From: Nereocystis luetkeana
Lineage: Eukaryota > Sar > Phaeophyceae > Laminariales > Laminariaceae
Direction of reading: 5' to 3'
DNA length: 64,000 bases
Assembly: GCA_031213475.1 (NCBI GenBank)
Contig: JARUPZ010000037.1
Location: 1,676,222-1,740,221 of the forward strand
The position numbers and the translations under genes were made by a program. Below are positions 47,745 to 58,962 of the stretch, piece after piece. Every line of letters begins with the position of its first letter. Position 1 is the stretch's first letter. Under the pieces are notes generated by a model. The model was not told the origin of the DNA. It did not search any database and worked only from the letters and a program-made list of their open reading frames with translations.

Positions 47745-50700
47745 GGTATATAATATATATATGCCGGGTAAACAATATTTCGATATACCTGGTAGTATTC
47801 TATATATCCCCTTATTACTATTGCCAGTTGCACCCCCCTTTTGAGGAATAGTGGCATAGCTAACGTGTACCTGAAGTGGTATACTCGCCATTGGTCGTAC
47901 AGTAGAATCAATTCCCATGGGTGAGTGCTGCCACAGTTTAAAGCTCATGAACGCCCGAAATCGGGTCATTGCGCCGCCACCGCTCTGTAATATTCCCTGC
48001 TGGTTTTATTGCCTCAACAGATTCCAGAAAAGCGTCTTCTTTAGTGAAAACGAGGTGTTCACGTCTGGAGCGGCCTTTAGCGTCTCCGAAGGGTGAGTCA
48101 TGGACCACAGCCGTCTCTCACAGCATAATCATGTCACACCTTACTAATAATGTCACACTATAACCATGCCACACCATAGAAATGTCATGCCATAATACCA
48201 TGCCACACCAAAACCATGTTGATTCGTAACTGTGTTACACCATCTCAACCATGTCACCCCTCAACCATGTCACACCATTTTGGTGCTTTAGTTCGATCGA
48301 CGTCGACGTCGGGCGCGCAACAGAGACAACAGCAGAGAGGGGGGCGACGCGCTTACAACTGTTATTATCGTACGAGTACACGCATCCTAGCGGTTTCGGG
48401 AACCCAGCGCTCATTGAGATCATCATGTATTACGTGGCGAACTAATTAATTCACTTTCAAGTCCGAGCGATACAACATTATACCAGCCGTGTCTTTAGCT
48501 CACCCGAGCCGGTTGTTTCCTCTTGGCTAGTGCGGCTTGGCAGCAACCTACCACCTCGAGCGTACAACACACGTTGGCGCCGGGTAGTGACCAACACTGG
48601 ATCGTCTATCACTCTTTGGCCTGAAACACTCAACTGTGTAGGGGGAGTCAGTCGCCCTTGTAGGCGTATGGGGTACAACGCCCTCGGCAACTTCACTGGA
48701 TTGTTGTGATCATGTGCAGGCTACTGTCAGAAATACTATATAGTGTGTAGTATGACATGCGGATCGACCTACGACAGAAGAGCTGGCGCTAGAGCGCGAT
48801 AAAACTGCATTGCGTTTGTAGTAGCCGGGGGGGGGGGGGGGGTGTACTCGATAGGAGAGATGTACTCGATCTCATGCATGGCCGTAGTCGTATGACCATA
48901 GACCCTCGCATCCCTACAATGCCGGGACGGAGCATGTCGGGTTTTCACCGACCAGGCAGGCATTGCTTGCACCAAGCGCGAAGCCGGGGGGGGGGGGGGT
49001 TCTCGTCCGTTCCGAGCCTTACTCGTAGTCATTTGACCATTGACCACGTGACCTTCTCGACACGGACGCAGCACCATTCCTACTCCTAATAGAGACATCT
49101 CCATCAGCCAGGCGCGCCCACGATCGTTTTCCATATATATATTGCAGCGAAGATGGGAGGGGGGGTGTACCCATCATTATGCATGGTCGCAGTCGTTTGA
49201 CCACAGACCCTCGCATACCTACAATGCCTGGACAGAGCACATTGGGTGTTTACCGACCAACAGGGATGAGGAGGGGGGGGTGTGTGTGTACTCGATAGGA
49301 GAGATGTACTCGATCTCATGCATGGCCGTAGTCGTATGACCATACACCCTCGCATCCCTACAATGCCGGGACGGAGCATGTCGGGTTTTCACCGACCAGG
49401 CAGACATTGCTTGCACCAAGCGCGAAGCGTCGTGAGGTGTCTGGCGAGTCGCATGAAGGCTATTAGACGACGGGTCTGAGTTGCGACGAAATGTCGGCAG
49501 GTAATACAATAGAGCCTAGCTAGGGCTAGAGGGAAAGTGTACGATGAGAGCCAAGAGCTAGAGCGGGATGGCAGCTTAAGCTTCGTAGTCCCACGCCAGA
49601 AGGCATGAGTTATGCGATGACAGCGTTAGCCTTCCCCGCTTCATACTGTACACGTTGTATTTCTCAGCTTGAACATACCGTAGGAAACGCACGTGCGGTC
49701 GAACCCTTCCCACACACATCTCGCGTCTGACGGATGCCGCACCGTCACGTACTCCAAGTCGACAAGTACCTGTTTTTTTTTTCACGGCGATTTATCTCTT
49801 TTCTGGCGCCTGTTTTGGAGTGTAGTTTAGTCGTATATGATGCGTGCCTTAAGGAACGCGGTGAAATAATTGGAGGCGTTCTACGATAGGGGTTCACCCT
49901 ACCGTTTCTGAGGCTCCTCACTTGAAGTGCTGCATACTAATAATAGTAAGCCACCCGAAAACTCAACTCAGCAAAAATCGAATTGCATCCCGATGAATAA
50001 TCCTATCGCCCAAGTATACCAAAGCGTCGTTTTTCGAAACAAGATTGACGTTCCGACGATTTTGGGTTATAAGGCGTCCCGTCGTTCAGAAAACATTATG
50101 GCGGAAATGTGTTACCTCTATCGTAGAACGCATCATCGAGCTTACTCTGACAACCACACAAGATATATGCTTTGAAATATACATATGCTGTAGTATACTA
50201 AGTTGTTGCCAACTCGCAAAAGGAACCGCGCTTCAGTACATAGACGGGATGGAGGGAAGAAGTAAAAAAAAGAAAGAGATGAGGCACTACCATAGGGGTC
50301 AGCACTATTTGCCCAAAATATTTCTGACTGATGACACTACTACCCAACATCGTTAGTTTTTGCAATCGTTTTCGCTGACAAAAACTAGGCCCTGGGATTG
50401 CTCATCAGTTCTATTCTTCCTTACCTATTTTGTTTTTAGTGATACATATGTGGACCCCCCTCGAACAAGAGCCTCAGAAAATTGCAGGTGCACTGATACC
50501 GTGTACCAGGTATATATATAGCATGCGTCACTTGCTGGTTTGATTCTCCTGCTATCTTGTTTTCTGCCCTGGTTTTACCATACCGCGCGCGTTCCTTCCC
50601 CCTGTCATGTGTTGTGATGCTGCGACCCCCACCTCTCTCGCAGGACTAGCGGAAACGGTGCGCTGACATTCAGCAAGCCTGACGAGGTGCAGTTCATGGA

Positions 50701-50887
50701 CAACGTCGTCACCAGGACCTCCGCGAATCCGGTGCGGTTTTCCACTTCGATGCTTGTCCGCACCACACGACGAGGACTGTCACGCACGCAGCACCAATGC
50801 ACCGACAATACATATATGCTATATAGTACATACAACATATATATGGATTATATATATATAGATCTACCACTCTGGCCGGAAATGTAA
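32129..50887 (+). CDS. Secreted beta-helix (Pmp-like) protein, twelve exons
   Basis: Exons: 32129-32187, 34942-35130, 35697-35922, 38813-38940, 40341-40406, 41223-41294, 44038-44112, 45906-45983, 46252-46332, 47216-47296, 48021-48092 and 50644-50887. Joined they give 456 residues with no frame conflict. Exon 1 is a signal peptide (MAKSWGLRALLALVTFAAA), so the product is secreted or surface-bound. Residues 20 to about 200 are a Cys-poor N-terminal part. Exons 5-11 each encode one 22-27 residue repeat of the form FxxxxxFxxN...GG[AG][ILV]S..G. This resembles chlamydial Pmp FxxN/GGAI repeats and right-handed parallel beta-helix rungs. All internal junctions are phase 2 except exon 3/4 (phase 0). 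The last exon runs into low-complexity sequence, so the true C-terminus may use a further exon. Exon 2's end (35125 or 35130) and exon 3's start are the least certain junctions. Confidence 0.75.
33339..33876 (+). repeat. Poly(C)-ended repeat, copy 4 (full)
   Basis: About 540 bases from GATTGGGTTGGTG to a 20-base poly(C) run, again preceded by a poly(C) tract (about 33272-33290). It lies in intron 1 of the beta-helix gene. Confidence 0.65.
35212..35266. repeat. TA microsatellite
   Basis: Uninterrupted TA run in intron 2 of the beta-helix gene, ending in a short palindromic stretch. Confidence 0.8.
36370..36590. repeat. Dispersed repeat D, copy 1
   Basis: It shares AGATCCAACC, GGCAACATCAGCTAGA, TGTGCCCTGAA and TCTAGATGATG blocks with copies at 44335 and 55085. 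No coding capacity. Confidence 0.5.
36663..36751. mobile_element. Hairpin MITE, copy 4 (diverged)
   Basis: Ends CCCGTTTAGAACCGCA and CTAAAAGGG are recognisable; the inner part is diverged. It lies in intron 3 of the beta-helix gene. Confidence 0.5.
37107..37670 (+). repeat. Poly(C)-ended repeat, copy 5 (full)
   Basis: About 560 bases, interrupted by a TTTG tetranucleotide run at about 37195-37258 and ending in ten C. It lies in intron 3 of the beta-helix gene. Confidence 0.65.
38290..38795 (+). repeat. Minisatellite of CTCCATCAATAC-type units
   Basis: About 0.5 kb of degenerate 12-15 base units (ACCTCCATCAAT and variants) fill the end of intron 3 up to about 18 bases before the exon 4 acceptor. 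The plus-strand frame is open through it into exon 4, giving a long spurious ORF rich in Pro, Ser and Ile. Confidence 0.7.
39372..39650 (+). repeat. CCATCCGAC.ATGTGCAGCATGA repeat, intron 4 copy
   Basis: It shares the CCATCCGAC...CAGCATGA.CTTCAAC block, CCTATGCACAAGGTCTA and the following pyrimidine-rich section with copies at 9383, 60652 and 63577. It ends in a poly(C) tract of about 30 bases. Fragments of the family occur at 32497-32537 and 34552-34603 (both minus) and 36774-37010 (plus). Confidence 0.55.
41573..41681. mobile_element. Second hairpin MITE family, copy 1
   Basis: Ends TATTACGGGGGACCATAG and ATGGTCCCCCGTACTA are inverted copies around a TA-rich centre with a second inner pair (AATAGGACC / GGTCCTATT). 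A solo left end (AATATTACGGGGGACCATAG) lies just after it at about 41694-41715. It is in intron 6. Confidence 0.65.
42905..43680 (+). repeat. Minisatellite of CACGGACACCCC units
   Basis: About 0.78 kb of degenerate 12-base units in intron 6 of the beta-helix gene. The period is a multiple of three, so several frames on both strands stay open and yield His/Pro/Thr-rich or Trp/Gly/Val-rich pseudo-proteins. Confidence 0.75.
44335..44560. repeat. Dispersed repeat D, copy 2
   Basis: Matches copies 1 and 3 in block order (ACAGATCCAACCTAGG, GGCAACATGAACTAGAT, CATCTAGATGG). It is in intron 7 of the beta-helix gene. Confidence 0.5.
44648..44930 (+). repeat. Two tandem CAGCATGAGCTTCAAC repeat copies
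   Basis: Two adjacent diverged copies (about 44655 and 44812) of the same family, each with ATGTGCAGCATGAGCT.CAAC and a following GCATGCGCA.GTCT block. They lie in intron 7. Confidence 0.5.
46868..46990 (-). mobile_element. SINE body fragment
   Basis: It matches the 3' body of the 8.3 kb SINE (AACTCAGATCC, TATCGCGAGAAGA and the pyrimidine-rich centre) with no tRNA head. It lies in the intron between beta-helix exons 9 and 10. Confidence 0.5.
47705..47765. repeat. TA microsatellite interrupted by TACCTGGTA
   Basis: A TA run in intron 10 is split by a single CCTGG between two TA dinucleotides (about 47741-47749), then TA repeats resume. Confidence 0.75.
48120..48275 (+). repeat. Degenerate CCATGTCACACC tandem repeat
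   Basis: About ten imperfect units just inside intron 11, starting roughly 30 bases after the exon 11 donor. Confidence 0.6.
48825..49000 (-). repeat. Poly(C)-ended repeat, copy 6
   Basis: Partial minus-strand copy, flanked on both sides by poly(G) as read on the plus strand. It lies in intron 11 of the beta-helix gene, next to copies 7 and 8. Confidence 0.6.
49156..49262 (-). repeat. Poly(C)-ended repeat, copy 7 (fragment)
   Basis: Short diverged copy carrying the CATGGTCGCAGTCG and CCTCGCATACCTACAATG core. Confidence 0.5.
49274..49470 (-). repeat. Poly(C)-ended repeat, copy 8
   Basis: Very close to copy 6 (same TACTCGATAGGAGAGATG junction and CGGGACGGAGCATGTCGG core), which suggests a recent local duplication. 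Confidence 0.6.
49868..50130. mobile_element. Short TIR element, second copy
   Basis: It starts GGCGTTCTACGATAGGGGT and ends TACCTCTATCGTAGAACGC. A related left-end fragment (TTCTGAGGCTCCTCACTTGA) occurs near 34058-34080. It lies in intron 11 of the beta-helix gene. Confidence 0.6.
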
Positions 50888-53800
50888 ATATCGTTTTGGT
50901 ACGAAGATTAAGGCCCGGATATCCCTTGCATCTCCGGGCAGAGTCGTGCAACCTTGTCGGTTGCGCTCATGGCTTAAACGAAAGAAATCACACCGGTCAA
51001 CGCATAGTGCACCAGTAATCAGGCATCTGGTGGTTGGGAGCACATTCCAGTTGTCGTGTGAGACCGGTACACAGCAGTATAAGCAGACTCTATGGCTATT
51101 CATCCGAAGTATCTTCAACGTTTGTTTCAGCCATTCCCCGTTCAAGCCTCACTATTTTCGGGCTCACCAAGCCCTGTGGGCAACTGTTTGCCAAAATCCC
51201 CCTTCTTTGTCAGACATTTCACTAAATACTGTTCTCTGCCCGAAACCAAACCTATTGTTGCCCGTGCCGCGTACCCAAATTGGCATTTCGTAGTCAGTCA
51301 TTGTGCATGTCTAACTTGGCGATTTGCCATTGGCACCCGTCCCTTCCCAACGTTTCGTCCGTACACACCGAAACGAAACCATCGCAGTCGGAGCCTTCAT
51401 GCACTGTGGGTTTTGTGGAGGAAGGGTCAACGCTCGTTGGGTTTCCCGGAGATGACGTCTGCGTTGACAAGTTCGCCTAGAGGGGCCAAACGCGCTCCTC
51501 ATCGGAGTAAGAGAAAGCTCGGTTTTATCTGAAGCGTTTGTTGATGCCGCTCAGTATGCAGTGTGTGCCTGCCAGCGGACGTTCTGGTGTTGCTGTTTGT
51601 TAGAGTAAAACTGTTTCATTGAAGGCAGTCACCATTTATTTCGAATAAAACCGTACCAAGTATACACGAGCATACGTCGTGCACATGTATGTACGTATGT
51701 TTTCATTTCACACGTAATTGAGAGCCACCATAAAGGCTTGTGTAGAGCATGGCCACCGGCAAGCGACCCCCTCTCCCCCGGTCGGATGAGGGGTGGAGGC
51801 GTAGCCAACGCCTGGAGAGGGGCCAGGCAAAACTCCTGTCTTTGTCGAACACATTTCAACTTTCCTAAATTTCAACCTTGGTCTGTTTCTGTGCCAGCAA
51901 CAAGTTGGCGCGATGGACGACGAGTTCTATTCGCCTATTCGCCTATATATACTAAGGCTAGGCCATGCTCAATCAGGCGGACAGCGTTGATTAAATATGC
52001 GCAGTACCATTGGTAGCGGTGCTAGCGGAAGAGAGATGGTGCGTGATGCGAGCTACAGCAGGGGGGGGCACGCACAGTTTTTCCTTGTTAACCTGGAGGG
52101 GGTCTGTAGCGAATTCATGTGGCCTATGTTCTGTCGAGTGAACCACGTTGGGCAAGGAGTGCATTATATATACACGTATGCCGAGGTGGTCAATGCTGTT
52201 TATGGTAAGCCGCGTGGAGCATCGGATCGCCTAGAAGCAAGTTCGGAAACGTTCAAGTTGGGTGGACCGCGTGCGCAGCGATTGACTTAGAATATATTTC
52301 GAGAGTGCTCGGTTGGGTGGACCAAGTTAAGCAACTACAGGACCATAACGTGAAGATACTATATATAAGCTTACTTACGAGTAGACCAGTATGGGCAGGG
52401 GGTCGGTTATGATGAGTTGGATTGACCAAGTTGGCCGACAGGCTGACTACAATTGTCGAGCTGTAGTCTATGCTCAGGTGCACGACGTCTGGTGACAGGT
52501 AGGTAGGCTACATCCAGGGCTCTTCACAGGCCAAGAAGGGGTTTTAATCTCACGGGCCGGGTCACGTCAAGAGATTTCTACACTCGCGCGGGTCGGGTCG
52601 GGTCACCCTTACCGGATCCGAACGTGTACCTGATCGGTCAAGTTTTACCCGACCCGTCAACAGCCCTGGATGTAGTTGCCCGCTTTGACAGTCGTGTTCG
52701 TAGCGCCCTTTCGTTTGCCCATCGAATGGACACGTCACACGACTGCACCAGCGAGTAGCAACCTTACCATTGATTCCCCAGGTCTCGGGGTATCATCTGC
52801 TGCGCCCTGATCGCGTCCATACTTAATTGTTTGTTTTTGATTGTTCGGCTCTTGGCTTCGTATGCACTCTTCGTTGTTTGTTCCAGCTGTACCTACAGTA
52901 GTATGTATGACACCATGTTTTTTCCCCATGACGTAAATTGATTTGCAGATAATACAGGATGTCATGCCACAGTCCACGTTGATACCGCTTCCCCCGTTCG
53001 TACTGCGGTGCATGTTATTGGTATTGTGTGGCTATACCCTGGCAATGTAGGCGAAGGCTGTGTCCTCAGCGTAAGCCGAGTGATGACACCGGTCACGCAG
53101 TGACCAGGAGTGCGATACTCCGGTGTGGTAGTGAGAAAAAGACGTGATAACACGTAAACACTGGCGCTTAGTTGGCCAACACACACAGATGAATTCCACA
53201 GAGAATGCAGGAGTCCAGATGACGGCAGCTTCCAGAGATGAACAGGCAGCTAGGTTACCATCACGATTCGTCGAGATCAACACGAGAGAGTGAGGTACTC
53301 GGTCCTACCAGCTCGGTCCTACCAGCAGATATAATACGAATGCTATTCCTCCGCATAATATACGTTACATGCCGAAACGGTACATAGACTACGATCTACG
53401 ATACAGTGCAGTGCTACTGAACATTGACTCATACATGGTCATGTGCTAACATTTCCATAACAGTGCACGTTGCACGTTGTGCTTGTTTCTTCTTCCAACG
53501 GGGCGTATTTCGGTTGTTAGCCTGTTTTTTTGTGACCACGGACTAGTTTTCACGGAAATGCTTGCATGGTAGTGAGCCTACGTACGTAATGTAATACCAT
53601 TATCACCATCATCATCTCCATTGATTGATCGTCGGCAAGGCTTGGCTGGGAGGACCACATCGAAGCACGACTCCGCTGCGAAAGTCGGCAGCATTTGTTT
53701 GGGTGGACCACCAACTTTGAGCAACGGGTCGGCAATAGAGAAGTTCGGCAATTAATTATCAACCATCAGCTGGATCAACGATCAATCAAAACCGATGCTC

Positions 53801-53987
53801 GGCTGGATGGGAAAAATCTAGGAGCGGATCGGCTACAAAGGTTGAGCTATTCCTATGCTGTTAATAGTATGTGCCCTCGTTCTGTGAAGGGTATAGTCTA
53901 CAGTGGCAGAAAGGCTGGTCAGACTCATACGCATTTTGTTTGTTGGTTGTTAGGTGGGCCGTATTAGGGTAGTTTCGTTCGTCGTCC

Positions 53988-54096
53988 TATTACGGGGGAC
54001 CATATTAGATAGAACCTACGGCCCATACAAAAACCTGTATGTTTTGCTATTTTTACCAACAATATTTGGTCCTGTTAACTATGGTCCCCCGTAATA
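53988..54096. mobile_element. Second hairpin MITE family, copy 2
   Basis: Ends TATTACGGGGGACCATAT and ATGGTCCCCCGTAATA, same length as copy 1 (109 bases). It lies within an outer GTGGGCCGT / ACGGCCCAC inverted pair (about 53954-54108). Confidence 0.65.
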
Positions 54097-55084
54097 GTGA
54101 CGGCCCACGAAAATAAAGTAACGAACAAAACAAGGCCCACATTGGTAAATATAATAAGGCGTGTCTGTATCGAGCACTGGGAAGGCGTATGGGGGTAGGT
54201 TAAAACCTGACGGCCCTGCATGCAGTTTTTCCCATAAATACATCACGTGCAGGTCATCATCTCCACGTCGGGCGCAAACAAGCACGAATTTCCTGCGGTG
54301 AGCGCGAGCAGGCGTGAGGTAGTCACTGAGTTGGACATCCAAGCCAGTAATGTGTGCCCTTTTTCTGCCGCGTCTTTTCTTTCGAAGGGGCAGAGGCACA
54401 AGCAGCCGGGATTCCGGAATACTTTTCTTTTCGTCATTGTCTCTCACATGGGTTAGATCGGAGGAGTCGAATGATACTGTATCATTCCGAGACGTGGTCA
54501 TCCGAGAAAGCTGCAGGCCGTACTAGTTAGGAACCCGGCCTGTATCACAGCGAGGAGATAAATACGGTAAAATATGGTGGTCGGAATACCCAGGGGATTG
54601 CAGGAGACCGCGATACCGGTATCTGGTCGAGGGGGGGGCGTCTCTTTCTCCCACGACCCAGATAACTAAGATGACAACGCGTTTCAAAAGGTATGCAATA
54701 ACTGGTTCGGCCACGGTCCACAGTTTCGTTGCTAGGTTTGGAGTCGCGCCACAAGAAAAGCAACATGAGCAGCGCAGTGTAGAGCGATAAGCTCGAGGGC
54801 TGCAAGGTGCTGGATGTAATATTATATTATGCTGACTGATTCGGTATATTACATACGAGCACACCCTCACCATACCCATCAGTGCATATACTCTCGTTGT
54901 TGCAATCCATTTCGGATGTAGGCACGCGAATAGTGTCGTTGACAACGTCGATCTCTTATTCAGCGATTAGTTGTACATCAACCCAAGGTCTTCTGTTGCC
55001 CATCAAAAGCATGCCGTAACACGGTTCACACTCATGCTGCTGCTGTTGTCATTCTGTGCACGCCTTGGATATTTAATGATCTAT

Positions 55085-55310
55085 CTGATCTATCTGTAGA
55101 TCATCTAGAGCTTAACCTGCCGCTGGGATAAAATGGTACCTGGTATGCGGTAAAGCCCCTACCCAGCACACATGTCCTAGACCACGCAGGTTATATGGTT
55201 CCCACGCGACTCCGTGAGCTAGATCATACCTATCAGGAATCTGTACGCCCTGAAGTACCAGGATAACCAAGCGGGAACCAATCGATCTCTGCTCGATGCG
55301 TGAAAATCCG
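55085..55310. repeat. Dispersed repeat D, copy 3
   Basis: Same family, with ATGGTA then CCTGGTA then TGCGG near 55130 where copy 1 reads ATGGTATGCAGG. The extra seven bases are a clean insertion at TA. Confidence 0.5.
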
Positions 55311-55834
55311 TCAGAAGTGAAATCTCGCGCAAGCAGACGAGTTGTTCGCAATGACGTTCGCAACTGAAATCCCTCTCGAAAAATGAAAAGCGTGGTTTAA
55401 GCCCCCGCTGCCTAGCCGGTGCTACCAGGGAAATCTAAAATATACCTGGTACCTGGTATATATTACTAGGTCTGTCGGGAACATAGTGCACATCGGCTAT
55501 CCCAAAACAAAACCCCATGGAGCCTACACTTTATCCCCATACGCGCACATCAAAGGGGGTAATCTCGCCAAAGTATACCAACGAAATACATTGAGCACCT
55601 CGAAAGCAAGAGGCTAACACGTGCGTGCCGGCAGTACGCAAGCCGCATGAAACCACCATGCATGTTCCCGAGAATGAGGGCGTCCACAGAAATACATCAC
55701 ACAGTCCCGTCAATTTCTCGGCCCCAACCACTGCTGCTACACCGGCAGACTCTTCTTGCGCTGCCATTACTTTCTCCATCTCCATCCCTGCTTCACCCCC
55801 CCTCGGACATTAGATGAATTTATTGAAGCTGCCC

Positions 55835-56069
55835 TCCATATGCAAGTTCGTCTCACAAGCGGGTCTTAGTAGGATACAGCTCACCCTTCGTGTGAGTCGC
55901 CAGACACCCCACGGCGCTTGGCGCTTGGTGCAAGCAATGTCTGCCTGGTCGGTGAGAAGCCGACATGCTCCGTTCCGGCATTGTAGGAATGCGAGGGTCT
56001 ATGGTCATACGACTACGGCCATACATGAGATCGAGTTTATATCTCCTATCGAGTAACCCCCCCCCCCAC
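55835..56069 (+). repeat. Poly(C)-ended repeat, copy 9
   Basis: 3' half of the family ending in a poly(C) run. It is followed by a pyrimidine-rich stretch to about 56260 like that after copy 1. Confidence 0.6.
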
Positions 56070-56599
56070 CCAGCGCGCGCGCCACTACTCCTACCGCCCC
56101 TGTCTCATCTACCGGATACCATCTTCACCTTTACGATCGCTCCATACTTCGCTTCTTCCGTTGCCCCCCTCCACACACTGGCATTGCTCCTACCGCCCCC
56201 CACCCCCCCCGCACCTTATATTACCGCCCCCATACGAACCCTTAGCCTTCGCCTCTTCCCTATTTCTCAGCACCTCCGGTACCCTGCTCGTTTCTCCTTG
56301 CCACATGTTGAGGCCTCGGTTGAGGTTCACCACGTGCGACAATTTCTATGATTTCGGCATCATGTATTGAACGGTCCTTCGGTAGTCATCTCCTACCTGT
56401 CCCCCGTCAAAAACGCGTAGTATGCGCTCACAAAAGGTTTCCGACAGGTGGTGGTAAATTTCCCACGTTACGTTTGCAGCATGCTTCGTTCCTGCCACCG
56501 ACATCCCTACTTCCTAGCGAGCCTTTGCCAGTATGGCCATTCCGTCCGCCAAGGGCACCGGCTGCCCAATATCCAAGACCTCCAAGACTACTTGCTAGG

Positions 56600-58962
56600 T
56601 CTCAGACACCAACAACCAGTGCAAATTGCACAGGAATGTGTGGTCTAGTGCAGGTAGAACAGAAGTGACGCCACTGTGAACGCTGATCCCTTGTCTTTTA
56701 TCCAGGCCTTCTCCTTGCCACGGAACTGTGCGTCACACAGGTTGCAGAGGGTACCTCCGTCTTTGACGCAGCTGCTCCTTGACTCGCCCGATGAAAACCA
56801 TCTCTGGAACAGGCCTACCTCCAACGAAAAGTTCCCACAAAAGTTCCGCAGGCAACACACCTCTCAGCTGCATATTTCTTATCGGCGCAGTCTCATCTCT
56901 TCAACGTGGCGTGGAAGCACTCGAACCTGGTGCACAGGCACTTGGAAGTCGCCGGTTTAAACCCCGGCTTGACAAGGGTTTTCAACTCCGGCGGCTTCGC
57001 CAAATGCGCCCGCCACAAACTGCGAGCTCTATCCACGCCTCCTTCGTTCGTGGTGTTCCTCCATGCCGCTTCGTTTGCGGTGGTCTGTAACGGATGAGAG
57101 TGGCACACGCTGCAGAGGAAGCGTCCTGCGTGACACGGCCTCATGTGGCACACACTGCAAGGGTCTTCCTGAAACCCTTTTATATCGCCGCAGACGGTTT
57201 GCCCACTCGCAGGTAACCTCTCTGATCGCCTTGCTCAGGCAATCGTCGGTTGCACGGAAGCGGGAGCGGGAGGGCAGGATTGTGACCGTCTTGGTGCGCA
57301 AGCTGTTACAGATGGGTCATGAGGCGGGTCGCCTAGTAGTAATTCCGCCAACCGAGTGCTGGAAACACGACGACGAACCGACCGCCAACAACTGCTCAAG
57401 CCAAGGTGTGACTGTGTTTTGAGGCGCGGGCTCCACCACGAAGCCGGAGGCGCCAAGCGAGGGGTGATGTTGTCGTTTCAACAACCTTCCTTTCGCTGGG
57501 TAGCCTCGCGTGCTCGCCTGAACCTGCGTTTAAACGTCACACTCATGCAGTTAGCCCCAGATTTCTCGAGTGAATGCAAGCTTGCCGTGCTAACGAACGG
57601 CGCATGCTACGGTACGGGTGCAACGAGTTTTTCTGGGGCGGCTTAGGCTAACTTGAAGAGCTTTAAAACTCACTCGAAATGATTGACTTTGAGGGAAACG
57701 ATACGAATGTGTGTACTTCGTATATGTCATGTCCTATGAAATTGGGTACAGTAGCTGGTTTGTCTGTTGGGTACAGTCATACATATTTCGGGGCATAAAT
57801 TGCGACACACGGCTAACATATAATAGCATGCGTTCAACAAGACGCAAACCGGATTGGTGCTTCAGTATAGTGTCAAGTGACCTGTAGGAGGAATCAGCGG
57901 CGCAGCAACAACGCCCAATACCCCGGCGTGGCCATGTTGACTGTGGGCAGCGTGGCATGGCGAGTACCGACATGTTTATTGTGCGTACTCCAACGCGTTC
58001 GCACTCAAACTACCGTAGGTTATGGTCGTTTGTCAATAATCGGCTTGGCCTCCGTCAGCCCCTCCTGCTCGCTAATTTCTAGTCTACTGCTCAGCACTCG
58101 TCTGACCTTGCCCAGAGACGGATGTGCTTCCTGCCTCGTGACCAAGGCCGGATCAGCGACTGGACGACACGCTCAATCACCGGCGAATTTCGCAGGTCGG
58201 TTTGGACGTCACGACCCCTCCCCCCTCATGGCGCTATGGCCCACTGCGTGTTTAGACGTCCGCTCTGTATCGGCGAGTTGCAGTGGCGACCTGGAGCTCA
58301 CGGACAAAGGTAAAGCGCTCGCGGTAGTCGTCGCCTTCGGCAAGGCTTTCAATCTGTCTCTTGGTTGCGCGAGGGGGCTTGGGGCAAACGTCGGGCGACG
58401 GAGGCACACAGGGGAGACTGGCAGGCGGATTATACGCACTGATGGGTTAAGCGTGCGGCCCGATCGTCTCAACGACCTCCCCCGGTCCATTGGCACGAAT
58501 TGGCGCAACTTGGTCGAGGAACGGCAAGGCTGCCAACTGTTCCTCGCTTTCAAATACGCTCGGGGCTACGGCTCTCGCGGAAAAATCGATGCCGCTGCTG
58601 GGCGTTCTGTTTATGATGGCGGTGAGCATTGACCGTAGTTCGCGTCGTCTTGTAACCGTCTGGTGTACCTCGCGGATGACATCCTTCTCCTCGATACCAC
58701 CCGGAACGATGGTCCCGTCGCTAAGGGGCCTCAACTTGTTTAACCGCTACCCCTCGGTGACGGGACTCCATGGGTCGACGTAAACAAGCGGCCTGACCAA
58801 GCTATACTGGAAAACCCCTGGAAATCCACCGCTACTGATAAAAAACACCGCCATGTTACTCGCTACTTCCCTCGCTGCATTAGACGATACGTTCTCGGCC
58901 AACGCTTCTGCCACTTCAATATCATTCTCTAGCACTGCTACCAGATTCTCTCCTTCGCACAA
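56600..58962 (-). pseudogene. Decayed minus-strand coding relic with CxxC motifs
   Basis: GC-rich minus-strand frames follow one another with stops and shifts. From the 5' side they are 58962-58747 (EVASNMAVFFISSGGF), 58734-58447 (VIREVHQTVTRRRELRSML), 57301-57029 (CLSKAIREVTCEWANRL), 57153-56893 (CSVCHMRPCHAGRFLCSVCH) and 56860-56645 (TLCNLCDAQFRGKEKAW). The repeated CxxC pairs suggest zinc-binding repeats. I do not recognise a family. It may be an old transposon protein or a dead host gene. The competing plus-strand frame at 57877-58632 looks like a shadow. Confidence 0.3.

Larger units (their letters stand above)
40341..48092 (+). repeat. Seven rung exons, one repeat each
   Basis: Exon lengths are 66, 72, 75, 78, 81, 81 and 72 bases, all multiples of three and all phase 2 at both ends. 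Examples are FYGKAFFNDN...GGAVSNSG, FGGATQFNRN...GGGISVRGG and FNRAARFNGN...GGGLSVEGG. Any exon could be lost, skipped or duplicated without a frameshift. Confidence 0.75.
50888..56559. other. Spacer or unseen 3' exons
   Basis: No secure gene. Short frames at 51092-51532 and 54247-54456 have no recognised domain. The plus strand near 54475-54510 reads SFRDVVIRES, weakly like a beta-helix strand, and could be a missed or decayed exon. It holds one MITE (53988-54096), repeat D copy 3 and poly(C) repeat copy 9. Confidence 0.35.

Noticed and set aside
51092-51532. 146-residue open frame
   Set aside because: Overlapping frames are equally open and there is no recognisable domain or splice context.
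57877-58632. 251-residue plus-strand open frame
   Set aside because: The minus strand reads more like decayed protein here; the plus frame is rich in Arg/Ser/Leu as shadows often are.
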